Source: Comamonas sp. 26
GTDB lineage: Bacteria > Pseudomonadota > Gammaproteobacteria > Burkholderiales > Burkholderiaceae_C
NCBI RefSeq assembly: GCF_002754475.1
Contig: NZ_PEFL01000001.1
Coordinates: forward strand, 2,542,001-2,606,000
Direction: 5' to 3'
Length of the DNA: 64,000 nt
Positions 42,763 to 51,896 of the stretch are shown one piece after another. Position 1 is the stretch's first letter; the number at the start of each line of letters is the position of its first letter. The notes beneath the pieces were generated by a model that saw nothing but the letters and a program-made list of their open reading frames with translations, did no database searches and was not told the DNA's origin. Made by a program: the position numbers and the translations under genes.

Positions 42763-43164
42763 CTAAACTTTCTTACCGTTTGCGGCCGCCAATTTCGGCG
42801 GAGCAGCCGGTGAAAACCGGCTGGCGATCTTCTTGGCTGCTGCAGCCTTCTCTTCCTTCTTGCCTGACTCACCCTTTTTTGGGCGGCAGTACGGCGCCGC
42901 CAGCGTGGCAGCCTGAATCCGGCGACCGCGTTCCTCAGTGTGATCGCGCATCACCTCAAGTAAGTAATCCAGCGGCATGAGGTAGCTGAGATCTGGCGGC
43001 GACTCTGGTTCAGCAGGCGGCTGTTTGCCGAATGGCCACTTGGGATCATCCTTGTATCCGTTTGCGTCAACCTGTGGAGGCGCAGCTTTTGGTGCACTTG
43101 ACTTCACCTCTTCAGGCTGCTTTTTTGGACGGCCAGCCCCGGGCCACGCGCCACCTCTAGGCAT
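42763..43164 (-). CDS. Phage terminase small-subunit-like protein
   Basis: 133 residues: MPRGGAWPGAGRPKK start, Pro/Ala-rich linker, PLDYLLEVMRDHTEERGRRI QAATLAAPYCRPKK core, Lys/Ala-rich tail. This layout is typical of phage small terminase subunits. It is followed on the - strand by the large-subunit fragment, with the start and stop almost touching. Confidence 0.75.
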   Translation of the reverse strand: MPRGGAWPGAGRPKKQPEEVKSSAPKAAPPQVDANGYKDDPKWPFGKQPPAEPESPPDLSYLMPLDYLLEVMRDHTEERGRRIQAATLAAPYCRPKKGESGKKEEKAAAAKKIASRFSPAAPPKLAAANGKKV

Positions 43165-43412
43165 AAGCGGCTCCTTTGAATTCTTTGATTTCTTTGAATT
43201 CCACCCCAGAATTTATTCATACAGGGGGAAATTTTCTGCGCGTGCGGAACAGAGCGGTCTAGAGGCAGGAGGGCTCCAAGGTTTTGATCCCCCCTCCCCT
43301 TTGCCACTGCCCTCAATTGCCGTCGGACGGGCTCAGGCTGCTCCATTGGAATAGCTCCAAGCCTTTGAGCTCTATAGCTCTATCATTCTCCCAACGCAAC
43401 CAAGGAGCGCAC

Positions 43413-43694
43413 ATGCAATACGCGATCTTCGATACTGGCCCCGGCTTCCTCCAATGGATGGGGGAGGCTGCTGACCCAATGGCAGCGATAAGGGAACTGC
43501 ATGCTGAGTCCGATGAGTACGACAACGATGAACAAGACCCATCAGAACCATTCATCGTGGTGTATCAACTGACAGACCAAGAAGTGACATCACTTGACGA
43601 CCTGCTCTCCAAAGGCGAGCATATCTATCAAGACTTTGAAGATGAAGGCCACGAATTCAGCCTGTCCCAAGTGCGCCAGATCGCAGCCTCATAG
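43413..43694 (+). CDS. Hypothetical acidic protein
   Basis: 93 residues from ATG 43413 with AAGGAG upstream. A GFLQWMGEAADPMAAIRELH stretch and an acidic loop (ESDEYDNDEQDPSEP) precede a compact helical end. Not recognised. Its last six bases overlap the 3' end of the HNH pseudogene on the other strand. Confidence 0.55.
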   Translation: MQYAIFDTGPGFLQWMGEAADPMAAIRELHAESDEYDNDEQDPSEPFIVVYQLTDQEVTSLDDLLSKGEHIYQDFEDEGHEFSLSQVRQIAAS

Positions 43695-44021
43695 CCTCGA
43701 CTCTTCGCGCTGCTTGTCCCTGCTGTGGTGAATCGCACACAAAGGCTTCCAATTGCTGCGCCGCCAGAACAGCGACTGATCGCCACGGTGTGGGATGACG
43801 TGGTCAACCACCGTGGCTGCTGTCACACGACCCTCTGCCTCGCACATCACGCACAAGGGGTGGGAGCGCAGGAACCCGGCCCGGGCCTGCTGCCACTTGT
43901 AGCCGTAACCGCGCTGGGCAGCCGTCTGGTCACTGGTGCGCTAGCTCCCAGCCTGCATCGTGGGCACGCGCCTGGTGTCGAGCACTGGCAGCGATGACTT
44001 CAGGGTTTTGAGCTTGGCCAT
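43689..44021 (-). pseudogene. HNH endonuclease gene with in-frame TAG
   Basis: 110 codons from ATG 44021. GYGYKWQQARAGFLRSHPLC VMCEAEGR, VVDHVIPHRGDQSLFW and NWKPLCAIHHSRDKQR are the phage HNH layout, with CxxC zinc pairs and the DH catalytic motif. Codon 27 (43941-43943) is TAG in GS-stop-RTSDQ, where relatives have Trp, so one G-to-A change explains it. Everything downstream is intact. Such HNH genes sit next to phage terminases, matching the terminase gene nearby. Confidence 0.8.
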
Positions 44022-44204
44022 GGAGTCGACATGCGCTCCGCCATTGCGGGAACGGAAACCCCAAAGTACGAACAAGGGTTAACACCTATTAACCTCTGGT
44101 GCGCGAAGATCAGACTGGAATCACTCACAAGAAGCTCCATCCAGAGAGAGATCAAGACTGAAGTCCATTTACACCCTCTACTATCGGTAAGTTTCAGTGA
44201 GTGA

Positions 44205-44236
44205 AGGGCCTACCTAGTAGGCCCTTTCTGTTTTTG
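44205..44236 (+). terminator. Intrinsic terminator
   Basis: AGGGCCTAC-CTA-GTAGGCCCT stem followed by TTCTGTTTTT. Confidence 0.75.
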
Positions 44237-44383
44237 TCACTGGCATAGGTGCAGCCACGGGAGTGATCCGTCCCTAATGCAATGTGCGTAATCGTCGGGC
44301 ATGCTCGATGGCAGCGAACCGGGAATAAAAAAGCCACCAAGGCATAACCAAGGCGGCTCATCGGGAGAGGCGGGATAAGAACG

Positions 44384-44782
44384 CTACTGCTTTGCGTATT
44401 CGAACTTAGGCAAGGCCTTCAACGCATCCTTTGTCGCACCAGGAAGCGTAATTTTCTTGTTTTCAACTTTGAAATTCTTCACTGGGATGGCAACGTCATG
44501 CTTACCCAAACCTAAGAATCCTCCTGCACCCACGATCGCATACGAAATTGAGCTATCTGGGGCAACGATGACGTCATCAATCTTGCCAATCGTTTTGCCT
44601 TCTTCGTTGTAAACGCTTTTGCCCAACACCGATTTCTTAAGGCTCCAGCCAGTCGCAACTACTTGGACTTCGGTCGCTGTGATGCCGATAGTGGCCGTCC
44701 CCGCTACTGGTTGAGCAAATGCAGCACCACTGAAAACTGCTGTCGCCATTGCGCAAGCCAAAATTCCGGATTTACTAATCAT
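44384..44782 (-). CDS. Secreted PRC-barrel domain protein
   Basis: 132 residues from ATG 44782 (AGGGG upstream). Signal peptide MISKSGILACAMATAVFSGAAFA, then a PRC barrel: LKKSVLGKSVYNEEGKTIGK IDDVIVAPDSSISYAIVGAG GFLGLGKHDVAIPV. PRC barrels bind partners or membranes; periplasmic versions accompany stress genes. It follows the CsbD gene on the same strand. A broken paralogue is at 62265. Confidence 0.85.
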   Translation of the reverse strand: MISKSGILACAMATAVFSGAAFAQPVAGTATIGITATEVQVVATGWSLKKSVLGKSVYNEEGKTIGKIDDVIVAPDSSISYAIVGAGGFLGLGKHDVAIPVKNFKVENKKITLPGATKDALKALPKFEYAKQ

Positions 44783-44792
44783 GTAGCACCCC

Positions 44793-44978
44793 TTATTTCT
44801 TCTTGACGACGTCGTGAGCAGCCTGTTGAAGATCACCGACCGCCTTCTGAGTTTTACCCGCAACTTGCTTTGCAACGCCTTTGACCTGTTGAGTAGGGCT
44901 ATCGATGACTTCTCCAACTTTTTGCTGAACTTTGCCAGCAACCTCTTTGACAACACCTTCAACCTGATTCTTGTTCAT
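44793..44978 (-). CDS. CsbD-family stress protein
   Basis: 61 residues from ATG 44978 with AAGGAG upstream. NQVEGVVKEVAGKVQQKVGE, the CsbD signature of repeated VxGxxKExxGK units, and QVKGVAKQVAGKTQKAVGDL. Family members rise under general stress; their molecular role is not known. Ten bases upstream of the PRC gene, so probably one operon. Confidence 0.88.
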   Translation of the reverse strand: MNKNQVEGVVKEVAGKVQQKVGEVIDSPTQQVKGVAKQVAGKTQKAVGDLQQAAHDVVKKK

Positions 44979-44997
44979 CACAACTCCTTAAGAATTG

Positions 44998-45013
44998 AGT
45001 CGCAATTGCGACT
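44998..45013. promoter_or_regulatory. 16-bp perfect palindrome before CsbD gene
   Basis: AGTCGCAATTGCGACT lies 20 bp upstream of the CsbD start. It is a candidate operator or 5' leader hairpin. The second CsbD copy has a different leader hairpin (GCCGC/GCGGC at about 61969). Confidence 0.45.
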
Positions 45014-45261
45014 GAAAAGGAACACTAACCATATTTAGAAACGAGACATTGGAAGCATCAGCTGAAAACCCGGATCAAGGTAGGCCGTCTCTTACAAGCA
45101 GCTAACGAAAAGCCCCAGCACTTGAGGCTGGGGCTTTGGAATTGGCGCCAGGGGTTAAGCCATCTTTCAGTGCTACAACCTGACCCAGCGATAAGCATCT
45201 TGCCTCTGCAATATGACAGCTAGATGGCAAAAAGCCCCGACCGTTTCCGATCAGGGCTTAT

Positions 45262-45338
<77 letters not shown>

Positions 45339-45592
45339 ATATTTCGCGTCGGGGGCCGGCCACCATTCCTAGGCGCCAGCGTCTTTCCCCGACTAGTCTA
45401 TTGTCGCACACATGAATAAATTCACAGCATGTGCAAAATTACAGTACGCAACCAAGTCGGTCAAGGTCGAAATCAACAAAGCCCTCAGGCGAACCTAGCG
45501 GGCTTTTTTGTATTTGGTCACGCCTCTGGCTACCATCAGGCAACCAGGGCGCACGACTCAGTGTCGTGGTAATTAGTCGCGGTTGTGGCACG

Positions 45593-45991
45593 CTATGTCA
45601 AGTGCTGCAAGTACCGTGCGGAATAAATCGACCAGAAGGCCCGCAGTCCATGTACCCGCCCTTCATTCCAATCGCGGTTTGACACTCGTAGGCGGCGGCG
45701 CGCTGAGTTCGGATGCTCCTTTTGAGGGATGTAGATCGCGAACAGGACTCGGCGAAACTGCATAGGTACGACTTGCAGCGTCAGCTGTACTTGACGCGCA
45801 TTCCAGTCGGCAATAAATGGAATGATTGGCTCGTCGTTGCGGCTAGCCACTTGTGGCGAGCGGTACTTCCCCTCGGCGCTGGCGCAGCGCTGTTTGTGAT
45901 AACGGTCTTGAGCCCAGCGTCCGTACTTCTCCAGCAGCTCATCAGCTAGCCGCAGCTCAGAGGGCACATTCAAATTCAGGTCTCACTTCAT
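45593..45991 (-). pseudogene. Phage Q/antiterminator-like gene with TGA at codon 3
   Basis: LADELLEKYGRWAQDRYHKQ and VLFAIYIPQKEHPNSARRRL with GLRAFWSIY resemble the small late-gene regulator of beta-proteobacterial phages. ATG 45991 has AAGGAG eight bases upstream, but codon 3 is TGA (MK-stop-DLNLNVPSEL). Translation would have to start at TTG 45973 or GTG further in. The rest of the frame is clean to 45593. Confidence 0.6.
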
Positions 45992-46193
45992 CAGCCCCTC
46001 TCCTTCTGTAGTCTTACGTTCCAAATGGTTATTTGCGAACGATTCTCAATTGCGTTTATCATTCATCCCATGGTGCAGCAAATTGCTGTTCCAGCTCTTC
46101 ATCGTGGGGCGCTGACAGGCAAGGGCCTGAAGCGTTTTAGCTAGCCATCGGCCCTCTCCTACTAGCCAAGCCTTTTTTCCACGATCGACACTC

Positions 46194-46454
46194 TCAGCTT
46201 CCCAGCAGCCTCCGCACAGTCACATTCAGTGCGTCGAGTTCTCCCATCTTTTTGATTGCCCACATCCGGCGCTGACCATGCCAACCCATCAACGGGCCAC
46301 GGTGACAGCTCTCGCACAAGGCCACGGCCGTGTATTGCTGGCGCTGCTCGATGTGGTGGGCCTCGCTGGGCCCAGGTTGATCGCAGACACTGCAGGGCAG
46401 CTCCTTGACCGCTGACAGGTGCGCGCGCTCTTTGTCGTTTAGTCGATTCAGCAT
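46194..46454 (-). CDS. NinG/Ref-type HNH nuclease-like protein
   Basis: 86 residues. LPCSVCDQPGPSEAHHIEQR with CESCHRGPLMGWHGQRRMW shows CxxC, HH and CxxCH zinc/catalytic spacing of small phage recombination nucleases. Its start overlaps the end of the DUF4406 gene by 7 bp. Complete. Confidence 0.75.
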   Translation of the reverse strand: MLNRLNDKERAHLSAVKELPCSVCDQPGPSEAHHIEQRQQYTAVALCESCHRGPLMGWHGQRRMWAIKKMGELDALNVTVRRLLGS

Positions 46455-46759
46455 CCAGCGCCCTCCTTGAAGTCCTGCACGTCCAGGCCTAAATCCAGCG
46501 CCAGCCCGTGCTCAATGCGGGCACCCCGCGAGCTGCGCCAGCCGGGCAGCATGTAGAGGCAGTCGCAAGCCGAGATCTGGCGAAGCGACATGCGCATGTA
46601 GCCCTGCCACGTGCCACAGGCCGGTGACGGGTTCTCGGCAGGGTTTTCAACTTGATGGCCCTGAGCACGCAGCACAGCGGCGGCGGCATGAAAGGCCGGG
46701 TAGTTGAAATCCGGCAGGCCGCTCATGGGCCCGGCGAGATAGATACGCTTCACCACCAT
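46448..46759 (-). CDS. DUF4406-type (deoxyribosyltransferase-like) phage protein
   Basis: 103 residues. RIYLAGPMSGLPDFNYPAFH AAAAVLRAQGHQVENPAE and CDCLYMLPGWRSSRGARIEH GLAL follow the nucleoside 2-deoxyribosyltransferase-like fold. A fragment of a second copy is at 56154-56252, beside an IS3-type insertion. Role in the phage is unknown. Confidence 0.78.
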   Translation of the reverse strand: MVVKRIYLAGPMSGLPDFNYPAFHAAAAVLRAQGHQVENPAENPSPACGTWQGYMRMSLRQISACDCLYMLPGWRSSRGARIEHGLALDLGLDVQDFKEGAGC

Positions 46760-47007
46760 GCGCGCCCCCTGTCCTCTACAGGCACCAGAAAGCCGTAGTC
46801 GTTAACCACGTAAACAGTGCGTGCGCCAACCTCCACCAGGTTCTCGCAACGGTCGCGCATCCAGATGGTCTGCAAATAGCGACCGTCCGGCAGTCGCTCC
46901 AAGTCGGGGAGCAAGGTTCTCATCGGTGCCAATGGGGTTTGCTGCTTGCGCTGGCCAGCCAGCGGCACGACCGCGCCAAAGAATGCAGGATTCAATGCCC
47001 GGGTCAT
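46750..47007 (-). CDS. Phage hypothetical protein
   Basis: 85 residues, beta-rich by appearance (YLQTIWMRDRCENLVEVGAR TVYVVNDYGFLVPVED). Overlaps the genes on both sides, as expected in a packed phage operon. Family unknown. Confidence 0.6.
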   Translation of the reverse strand: MTRALNPAFFGAVVPLAGQRKQQTPLAPMRTLLPDLERLPDGRYLQTIWMRDRCENLVEVGARTVYVVNDYGFLVPVEDRGRAWW

Positions 47008-47357
47008 TTGACGATCCTCACTTCCAGACCCAGCATGGCCTTCATCAAGTGGCGCTTGAGCTTGAACTCGGGGGTCAGCACGCCCTTCACGTCCTCGATG
47101 ACCTCTACACCTTTCTCCACGTAGACGAAATCTGCGACGTAGCGAATGGCAGGCTTGGCACGGCTGGCGTCATGGAACTTGACCGACTTCACCAGCTCAT
47201 AGGCCACTTGGCGGCGCAGGCCGCTGATCAGACCTGCAGCCTGCAAATGGCACAGATGAACCCAGCGGCGATGCTCGGCGCGGCTATCGAATTCGGTGCC
47301 GTCCGCGGCCACAGACTTTTTGTTGCCGTACTTGGGGACGGCTTGCTTTGCGAACAT
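47004..47357 (-). CDS. DUF1064-type phage nuclease-like protein
   Basis: About 117 residues. KYGNKKSVAADGTEFDSRAE HRRW and YVADFVYVEKGVEVIEDVKG VLTPEFKLKRHLM carry the E, D and DVKG pattern of restriction-like (PD-(D/E)xK) phage endonucleases. It may act in recombination or Holliday junction processing. In the packed - strand early operon. Confidence 0.78.
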   Translation of the reverse strand: MFAKQAVPKYGNKKSVAADGTEFDSRAEHRRWVHLCHLQAAGLISGLRRQVAYELVKSVKFHDASRAKPAIRYVADFVYVEKGVEVIEDVKGVLTPEFKLKRHLMKAMLGLEVRIVK

Positions 47358-47902
47358 CAATGTGCACCCTCCTGCTGACGGCGTGTGTTCAGGCCCAAGG
47401 CCTCCTTGGCATCTTTCAGGGCGCGGTAGCTCACGGTCTTGTCCCCTGCATCCGAGCGGGTCATGATCTTGCGAGCCCAGTCTTTGCCATCACCGTGGGG
47501 CTTGATGGGCACCTCCATGCGCTGAAATGTGGGTGCGGGCAGCGCCAGCAGGCCAGCTTCTTCGGCGTAGGTCTTGCGGGGGGTGGCTGCTTTGCACAGA
47601 GCCTCGAACTGCGGCAGGCTGGGCGGAAACTCGGGGTGAAAGTCCGCAATGCGGTCGGCAGCAGCTTCGATCACGTCCGGCGCGTACTTGCGCAAGGAAG
47701 CGCCCCAGACCTTGAGCGCGGCCAGCATGCCAACGTCCTGGCCCTGCCCATCCAGAGCGCCAGAGCCAAACTTGCTCAGAAAGGCAGTGCCGTAAGAGCC
47801 CTGCATCAGCAGGAACAGCTTGGCAACAACGCTGCTCACAGCCTGAGACTCTTCGCGACGCGGTGATGCGGCCACGTGGGCCAGTTGTCCGATGGATTTC
47901 AT
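47357..47902 (-). CDS. Phage replication protein P-like
   Basis: 181 residues. Helical, with FHPEFPPSLPQFEALCKAAT in the middle, typical of phage P-type helicase-loading proteins. It overlaps the upstream O-like gene by 4 bp, the usual O-P order. A fragment is repeated near 62798-62910 (TFQRMEVPIKP). Confidence 0.65.
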   Translation of the reverse strand: MKSIGQLAHVAASPRREESQAVSSVVAKLFLLMQGSYGTAFLSKFGSGALDGQGQDVGMLAALKVWGASLRKYAPDVIEAAADRIADFHPEFPPSLPQFEALCKAATPRKTYAEEAGLLALPAPTFQRMEVPIKPHGDGKDWARKIMTRSDAGDKTVSYRALKDAKEALGLNTRRQQEGAH

Positions 47903-48741
47903 TGCAGGCCTCCCAGGATGGCGGCCATCGCACCAGCGTGCTTGCCACCAGCTGCAGCGGTAGGCGCCATGGCTGGACGGCGGGTTGCCGGCATTTCGGT
48001 TGCACGGCGGATCCAGTTGCGCCAGGTCGCGCCCCAGTCGGCCTTGCGCCCGTCCTTGCCGGCCTTTCCGTGCCAGTGGTCAGCAAACATCGCGGCTTGG
48101 CGGCGAATCTCGTCCTCGGTCAAGGCCGGATGTTCGGCAATGGCCCACTCACCCCAGCTCTTGGGCAGCTTCCAGTCATCGGGCAAGCGTGTTCCAGTCG
48201 CGGTTTTACCGGTCGTCCTCGCTTGGCTTGGCGGAGCCGCAGGCGAAGTGTCACGGTCAGCACCACCTACAGCCTTTAAATTGTTAACTGTCTCTTCTTT
48301 ATCTATATCTGTATCTGTACGCGTGACATCTGTACCCGTCACGCGTGACTCACCCGTGACTTGCTCGTGACCACCTTCTTCTCCCTCTGAGCCAGCGTCT
48401 TTTTTGCGCTGGCGCTGGCGGCGTTTACGATCAGCTGCTGTGGTGTCGACATCGCTGCGCATCTGCAACGTTGCCCACTTGGAGGGCTGCAAGGTGGCCT
48501 GTTCGATCAGCCCAACTTCGGCCAGGCGGCGGGCAACCTCTTCCAGGCTGCGAACATCCAGGCCCAGCTTCACAGCGACCTTGCGCATCAGCAAGGCAGG
48601 GGCATCACCCTTGTCCAGCAAGCCCTCGCCCTTCAGGCACAGCAAGGCCACAAAGTGCCAACGATCCTCAAAGGCCAGCAGCTTGAGCTTGTCGTCATCG
48701 ACCATCCGCGCATAGGTGCGGAACCATGGGAGCTTGCTCAT
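47899..48741 (-). CDS. Phage replication protein O-like
   Basis: 280 residues. N-terminal winged helix (MSKLPWFRTYARMVDDDKLK LLAFEDRWHFVALLCLKGEG), a low-complexity middle (SEGEEGGHEQVTGESRVTG) that encodes clustered GTCACGCGTGAC-like repeats, and a C-terminal domain with MFADHWHGKAGKDGRKADWG. As in lambda O, the repeats inside the gene may be replication-origin iterons. Begins overlapping the CII fragment. Confidence 0.75.
   Translation of the reverse strand: MSKLPWFRTYARMVDDDKLKLLAFEDRWHFVALLCLKGEGLLDKGDAPALLMRKVAVKLGLDVRSLEEVARRLAEVGLIEQATLQPSKWATLQMRSDVDTTAADRKRRQRQRKKDAGSEGEEGGHEQVTGESRVTGTDVTRTDTDIDKEETVNNLKAVGGADRDTSPAAPPSQARTTGKTATGTRLPDDWKLPKSWGEWAIAEHPALTEDEIRRQAAMFADHWHGKAGKDGRKADWGATWRNWIRRATEMPATRRPAMAPTAAAGGKHAGAMAAILGGLQ
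48300..48375. repeat. GTGAC-rich iteron-like cluster in the O-like gene
   Basis: GTACGCGTGACATCTGTACC, CGTCACGCGTGACTCACCCG and TGACTTGCTCGTGACCACC follow one another, giving several inverted and direct GTCACG/CGTGAC units. The position inside an O-type gene makes an origin of phage replication plausible. Confidence 0.5.
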
Positions 48742-48863
48742 CGTTCAGACCTCGCGATTCCAGCAGGCTTGCCTGCGGCGTTAACGGCACGGGCAGCCTG
48801 GCGCAGCTTGCGTAGCACTTCCTCGGCCTCGGCAATCTCACGCTCGATCTGTGCCAGCTCGTT
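48738..48863 (-). pseudogene. CII C-terminal fragment
   Basis: ELAQIEREIAEAEEVLRKLR QAARAVNAAGKPAGIARSER is the C-terminus of the CII-type protein at 30763. The rest of the gene is missing: just past GAGCTGGCACAGATC, read on the - strand, the sequence changes into the 240-bp repeat. Confidence 0.8.
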
Positions 48864-48864
48864 A

Positions 48865-49105
48865 CTCAGACGGAGCACGTCCTTACATAGAGGTGAAGGT
48901 AGCCCAGTCCCCTCCCACAATCACATCAGCCTATATAGAAGCAATAGCCGGAGAAATCCGGCGCGCAGTGCAGCGTCTCCAGCCCCCAAAGTGGGTACAC
49001 GGAGCAAGGTCGGCAGACCGAGGAAAACTGGGATTTCCGAAAGCAGAAAAGCCCTCTGCGCAAGCAGCGCTAGCCCCTAAGCGACATCAGGGGCCAAACC
49101 TGAGC
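48865..49105 (+). repeat. 240-bp repeat, copy 2
   Basis: About 95% identical to 33381-33621 by eye. It lacks the start codon and promoter that precede copy 1. Ends in the GCCCCT/AGGGGC hairpin. Confidence 0.8.
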
Positions 49106-49129
49106 TTTGCGTACATGGCTCAGGTTTGA

Positions 49130-49612
49130 TACCTTCTGGCAATGGCTCCCCGATGAGTATTCCGGTTGAGCTGACCGCCTGTGCCTGCCATCATTGACCA
49201 GCCCGCTTGTTGTGACAGGCAGCAATCGGCCAGTAGTGGACAGTTGCCGTGCGCCTCCGAACGACTGCTTCGGGCTTTATGAGCGGTCTGTCGCATGATG
49301 GCAGACATGATGGGGCAGCGCGACAAACCGAGGGTATCCATCAGCGGCCCTTCGTGTCGGCCAACAATCGACCCACAAGAGACGGTCGTACTTCTTGGAG
49401 GCGGCCATTCCCGGCGAGTGGAATCGCCATCGGGAACGTGCAGGCAATACGCTCGACGCGCGATCGCAACGTCCACGGCTACTTCGGCATCAACCTCGAT
49501 GTGTGTCGCATAACATGCAGGCAGCACTACCAGATTTTCTCTAGCGACTGCCCGCAGTGCGCCAGGATGCCTACGATGAAGACCGCAACGACTATGGGAT
49601 TGGGATGGAACC
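49130..49612. other. Gap upstream of the glycosyltransferase
   Basis: About 480 bp. Open frames exist on both strands, but none has start signals or family features. The last part, TTCGGCATCAACCTCGATGT, could be a remnant. No gene supported. Confidence 0.35.
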
Positions 49613-50950
49613 ATGACTGACCGCAGGAAGCCTCCGACATTCACCTTGCCGCATGGCGCCCTCAATCAGGCTCCCGACCCGCTCATCGTCGTCGCTACCA
49701 GCGGAACAGGTGGAGACATATTGCCCTTCATTACGCTTGGCCAGGGTCTCATGGAACGCGGACACCGCGTGTTGATGCTGGTGCCAAAATTTCATGAGTC
49801 CGTCGTTCTGGGGGCAGGATTGCCTTACCGAACCTTCGGAACCCATGGCGAATGGCAAGTACTGCTGAATGACCCAGACCTTTGGGATGAACGCAAGTGT
49901 TGGGGTGTGATCTGGCGTGGACTGGTGCCTCACCTTGGCGCCCTGCGTCAGTTCCTGCAGCAGTTTCCCGCCAATGACTCTTGCGTGGTGTTGAGCCACC
50001 CGATTTTGATTCCGATGGTAGCGTTGGCAAGGTCTGTTCGTCCAGACTTGCACATTGTTGCCTGCCACCTGGCTCCATCCAATCTGTGCAGCAGTCACGA
50101 CATGCTGGCCGCTGGATCGTTGTGCATACCCGGTTGGATTCCGATCAGTTGGCGGCAGGCGCTGTGGAAACTGGTCCACAAGGGCTGGATTGATCCGGTC
50201 ACCTTGCCCAGCCTCAATGCCGCGCGAGGTCAAATCGGGCTGCCTCCCGTACCGCATTTTTTTGAGCACATATTGACGGCGCCAAGTGCTTCGCTTGGAT
50301 TGTTTCCAAACTGGTACGCGTCCGTTCAGCCAGATTGGCCGGAATCTTTCTCGGAAGGTGAGTTTGTTGGTACCGCTGCGCAGAGCAAGGCGGTGCTGTC
50401 GCCTGAGTTGGAGGAGTTTCTGTCCAGCGGCGCCTCACCGATTGTTTTCACCCCTGGTACTGGGCATCAGCACGCAGCGCGGTATTTCAATACCGCGCTG
50501 AAGACGTTGAAGCGGCTTGGTCGGCGGGGACTCTTTGTCACCCCCCATGCTGCGCAACTGCCCGATTCACTGCCATCCAGCGTCATGTGGCAAGCACATG
50601 TGCCTTTCGCTTCGCTGCTACCACGCGCAGCAGTGGTGGTGCACCACGGTGGTATTGGCACAACTGCTGACGCCTTTCGTGCAGGAACTCCTCAACTGAT
50701 CGTGCCATTCGCCTACGATCAGTTCGACAACGGTCTTCGTGCCAAGCGACTGGGTGTCGCCAACGTACTACTGGCAAAGCGTTTGTCTGTCCGGCGAATG
50801 CAAACGCGACTGGCCCATTTGCTTGTCTGCCACGATGTAGCACAGGCATGTTGCACCATCGAGCAAAAAATGGATCAAAAACACGAATTTCCTCGGTTGT
50901 TGGATCGAGTTGAAGCCGCGCTCTTCGGGGCGGTGGCAAGCCGAAGCTGA
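49613..50950 (+). CDS. UDP-glycosyltransferase-type (GT1) enzyme
   Basis: 445 residues. N-terminal acceptor domain with TSGTGGDILPFITLGQGLME RGHRV. C-terminal donor domain with APHVPFASLL-like PFASLLPRAAVVVHHGGIGT TADAFRAGTPQLIVPFAYDQ, the GT1 signature with HHGGxGTT and DQ. It may glycosylate a lipid, sterol-like or antibiotic-like acceptor. It stands alone between repeats and prophage remnants, so it is probable cargo. A GGGATGG sequence precedes the ATG. Confidence 0.85.
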   Translation: MTDRRKPPTFTLPHGALNQAPDPLIVVATSGTGGDILPFITLGQGLMERGHRVLMLVPKFHESVVLGAGLPYRTFGTHGEWQVLLNDPDLWDERKCWGVIWRGLVPHLGALRQFLQQFPANDSCVVLSHPILIPMVALARSVRPDLHIVACHLAPSNLCSSHDMLAAGSLCIPGWIPISWRQALWKLVHKGWIDPVTLPSLNAARGQIGLPPVPHFFEHILTAPSASLGLFPNWYASVQPDWPESFSEGEFVGTAAQSKAVLSPELEEFLSSGASPIVFTPGTGHQHAARYFNTALKTLKRLGRRGLFVTPHAAQLPDSLPSSVMWQAHVPFASLLPRAAVVVHHGGIGTTADAFRAGTPQLIVPFAYDQFDNGLRAKRLGVANVLLAKRLSVRRMQTRLAHLLVCHDVAQACCTIEQKMDQKHEFPRLLDRVEAALFGAVASRS

Positions 50951-51422
50951 CCGACAGCAAGAACGAGTCGGCCACGAAGCAGTGATGCTTCCCCAGGATG
51001 TGGCTAGAAAAAATCGGCGCGTCCATTCCGACGCCGTGCCGCTGGGAGCCTGTCCCAGCACATGCTTGGCGTACGTTTTTTCGCTTGCTGATGCCGGCCA
51101 CAGAACCTTCTGAGAATCGTTCCTCAATTCTTAGGCCTCGAACGGCAGGTCCGCAGCAAACTGGACACCGACGATCGAACGTCGGATCTTGGCCGACAGA
51201 TGACACCCCGCACCCGTCGACTGCCTGTCCTGAACCGGACGCTCAAGGCGCAGCCCCGAAGGTCAGCTTTGCGGTGCTGCGCTCACAAGTAGCTAGGCCC
51301 GGATTCGGTCACTATCGGTCTTTCGCAGCTCTCGATTGAGTAGTCGCTTGTTCAAGAAATTGATTTTCCATGCCGAGATAATGAAAATTTCTATAGCCTG
51401 AATCATTTATGGAGTCACTTAA
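50951..51422. other. Gap between glycosyltransferase and cupin genes
   Basis: About 470 bp with no supported gene. It starts with ACCGACAGCAAGAACGAGTC, which weakly resembles GACAGGCAGCAATCGGCC at 49214 upstream of the glycosyltransferase gene. The promoter of the cupin gene probably lies in the AT-rich last 70 bp. Confidence 0.4.
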
Positions 51423-51896
51423 ATGAATAAAACACTTGATTTCGTGTTGGCTGACATGGCCCCACTCAGAGTAAAGCCCTCCAACTATCCAGAAGAATTT
51501 GCGCGACGCATGGGTGGACGCGATAAGCGGCCAATTGGTGAGCTATTTGGGTTGACTCAGTTCGGAGTCAACTTGACAACATTGCACCCTGGTGCAGTCT
51601 CGGCACTTCACCACCAACACTCACTACAAGATGAGTTTATTTATGTGTTGTCTGGGGAGGTCGTGCTCCATATAGGTACTAAAGAGCACGTTTTGAAGTC
51701 CGGTATGTGTGCTGGCTTCAAGGCCAATGGGAAAGCGCATCATCTTCACAACTGCTCACAGACAGACGCAACAATTCTCGAAGTCGGTAGCCGAGTTGAA
51801 GCTGATCAAGTCAGCTACCCTGATGATGATTTGGACGCCGTAATGGATGCAAAAGGTCAGTGGTCCTTTGAGCACAAGAACGGTCAGACGTATTGA
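51423..51896 (+). CDS. Cupin-domain protein
   Basis: 157 residues. Motif 1 VSALHHQHSLQDEFIYVLSG supplies HxH and E ligands. Motif 2 (GFKANGKAHHLHN) supplies the last His. A single conserved beta barrel that probably binds one metal ion; substrate unknown. Alone, not in an operon. Confidence 0.85.
   Translation: MNKTLDFVLADMAPLRVKPSNYPEEFARRMGGRDKRPIGELFGLTQFGVNLTTLHPGAVSALHHQHSLQDEFIYVLSGEVVLHIGTKEHVLKSGMCAGFKANGKAHHLHNCSQTDATILEVGSRVEADQVSYPDDDLDAVMDAKGQWSFEHKNGQTY

Noticed and set aside
49120..49665. 181-codon - strand frame before the glycosyltransferase
   Set aside because: Poor composition, no start signal, and it overlaps the real gene start.
50583..51206. 207-codon - strand frame at the end of the glycosyltransferase
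   Set aside because: Half of it is antisense to the enzyme; the remainder shows no recognisable motif.
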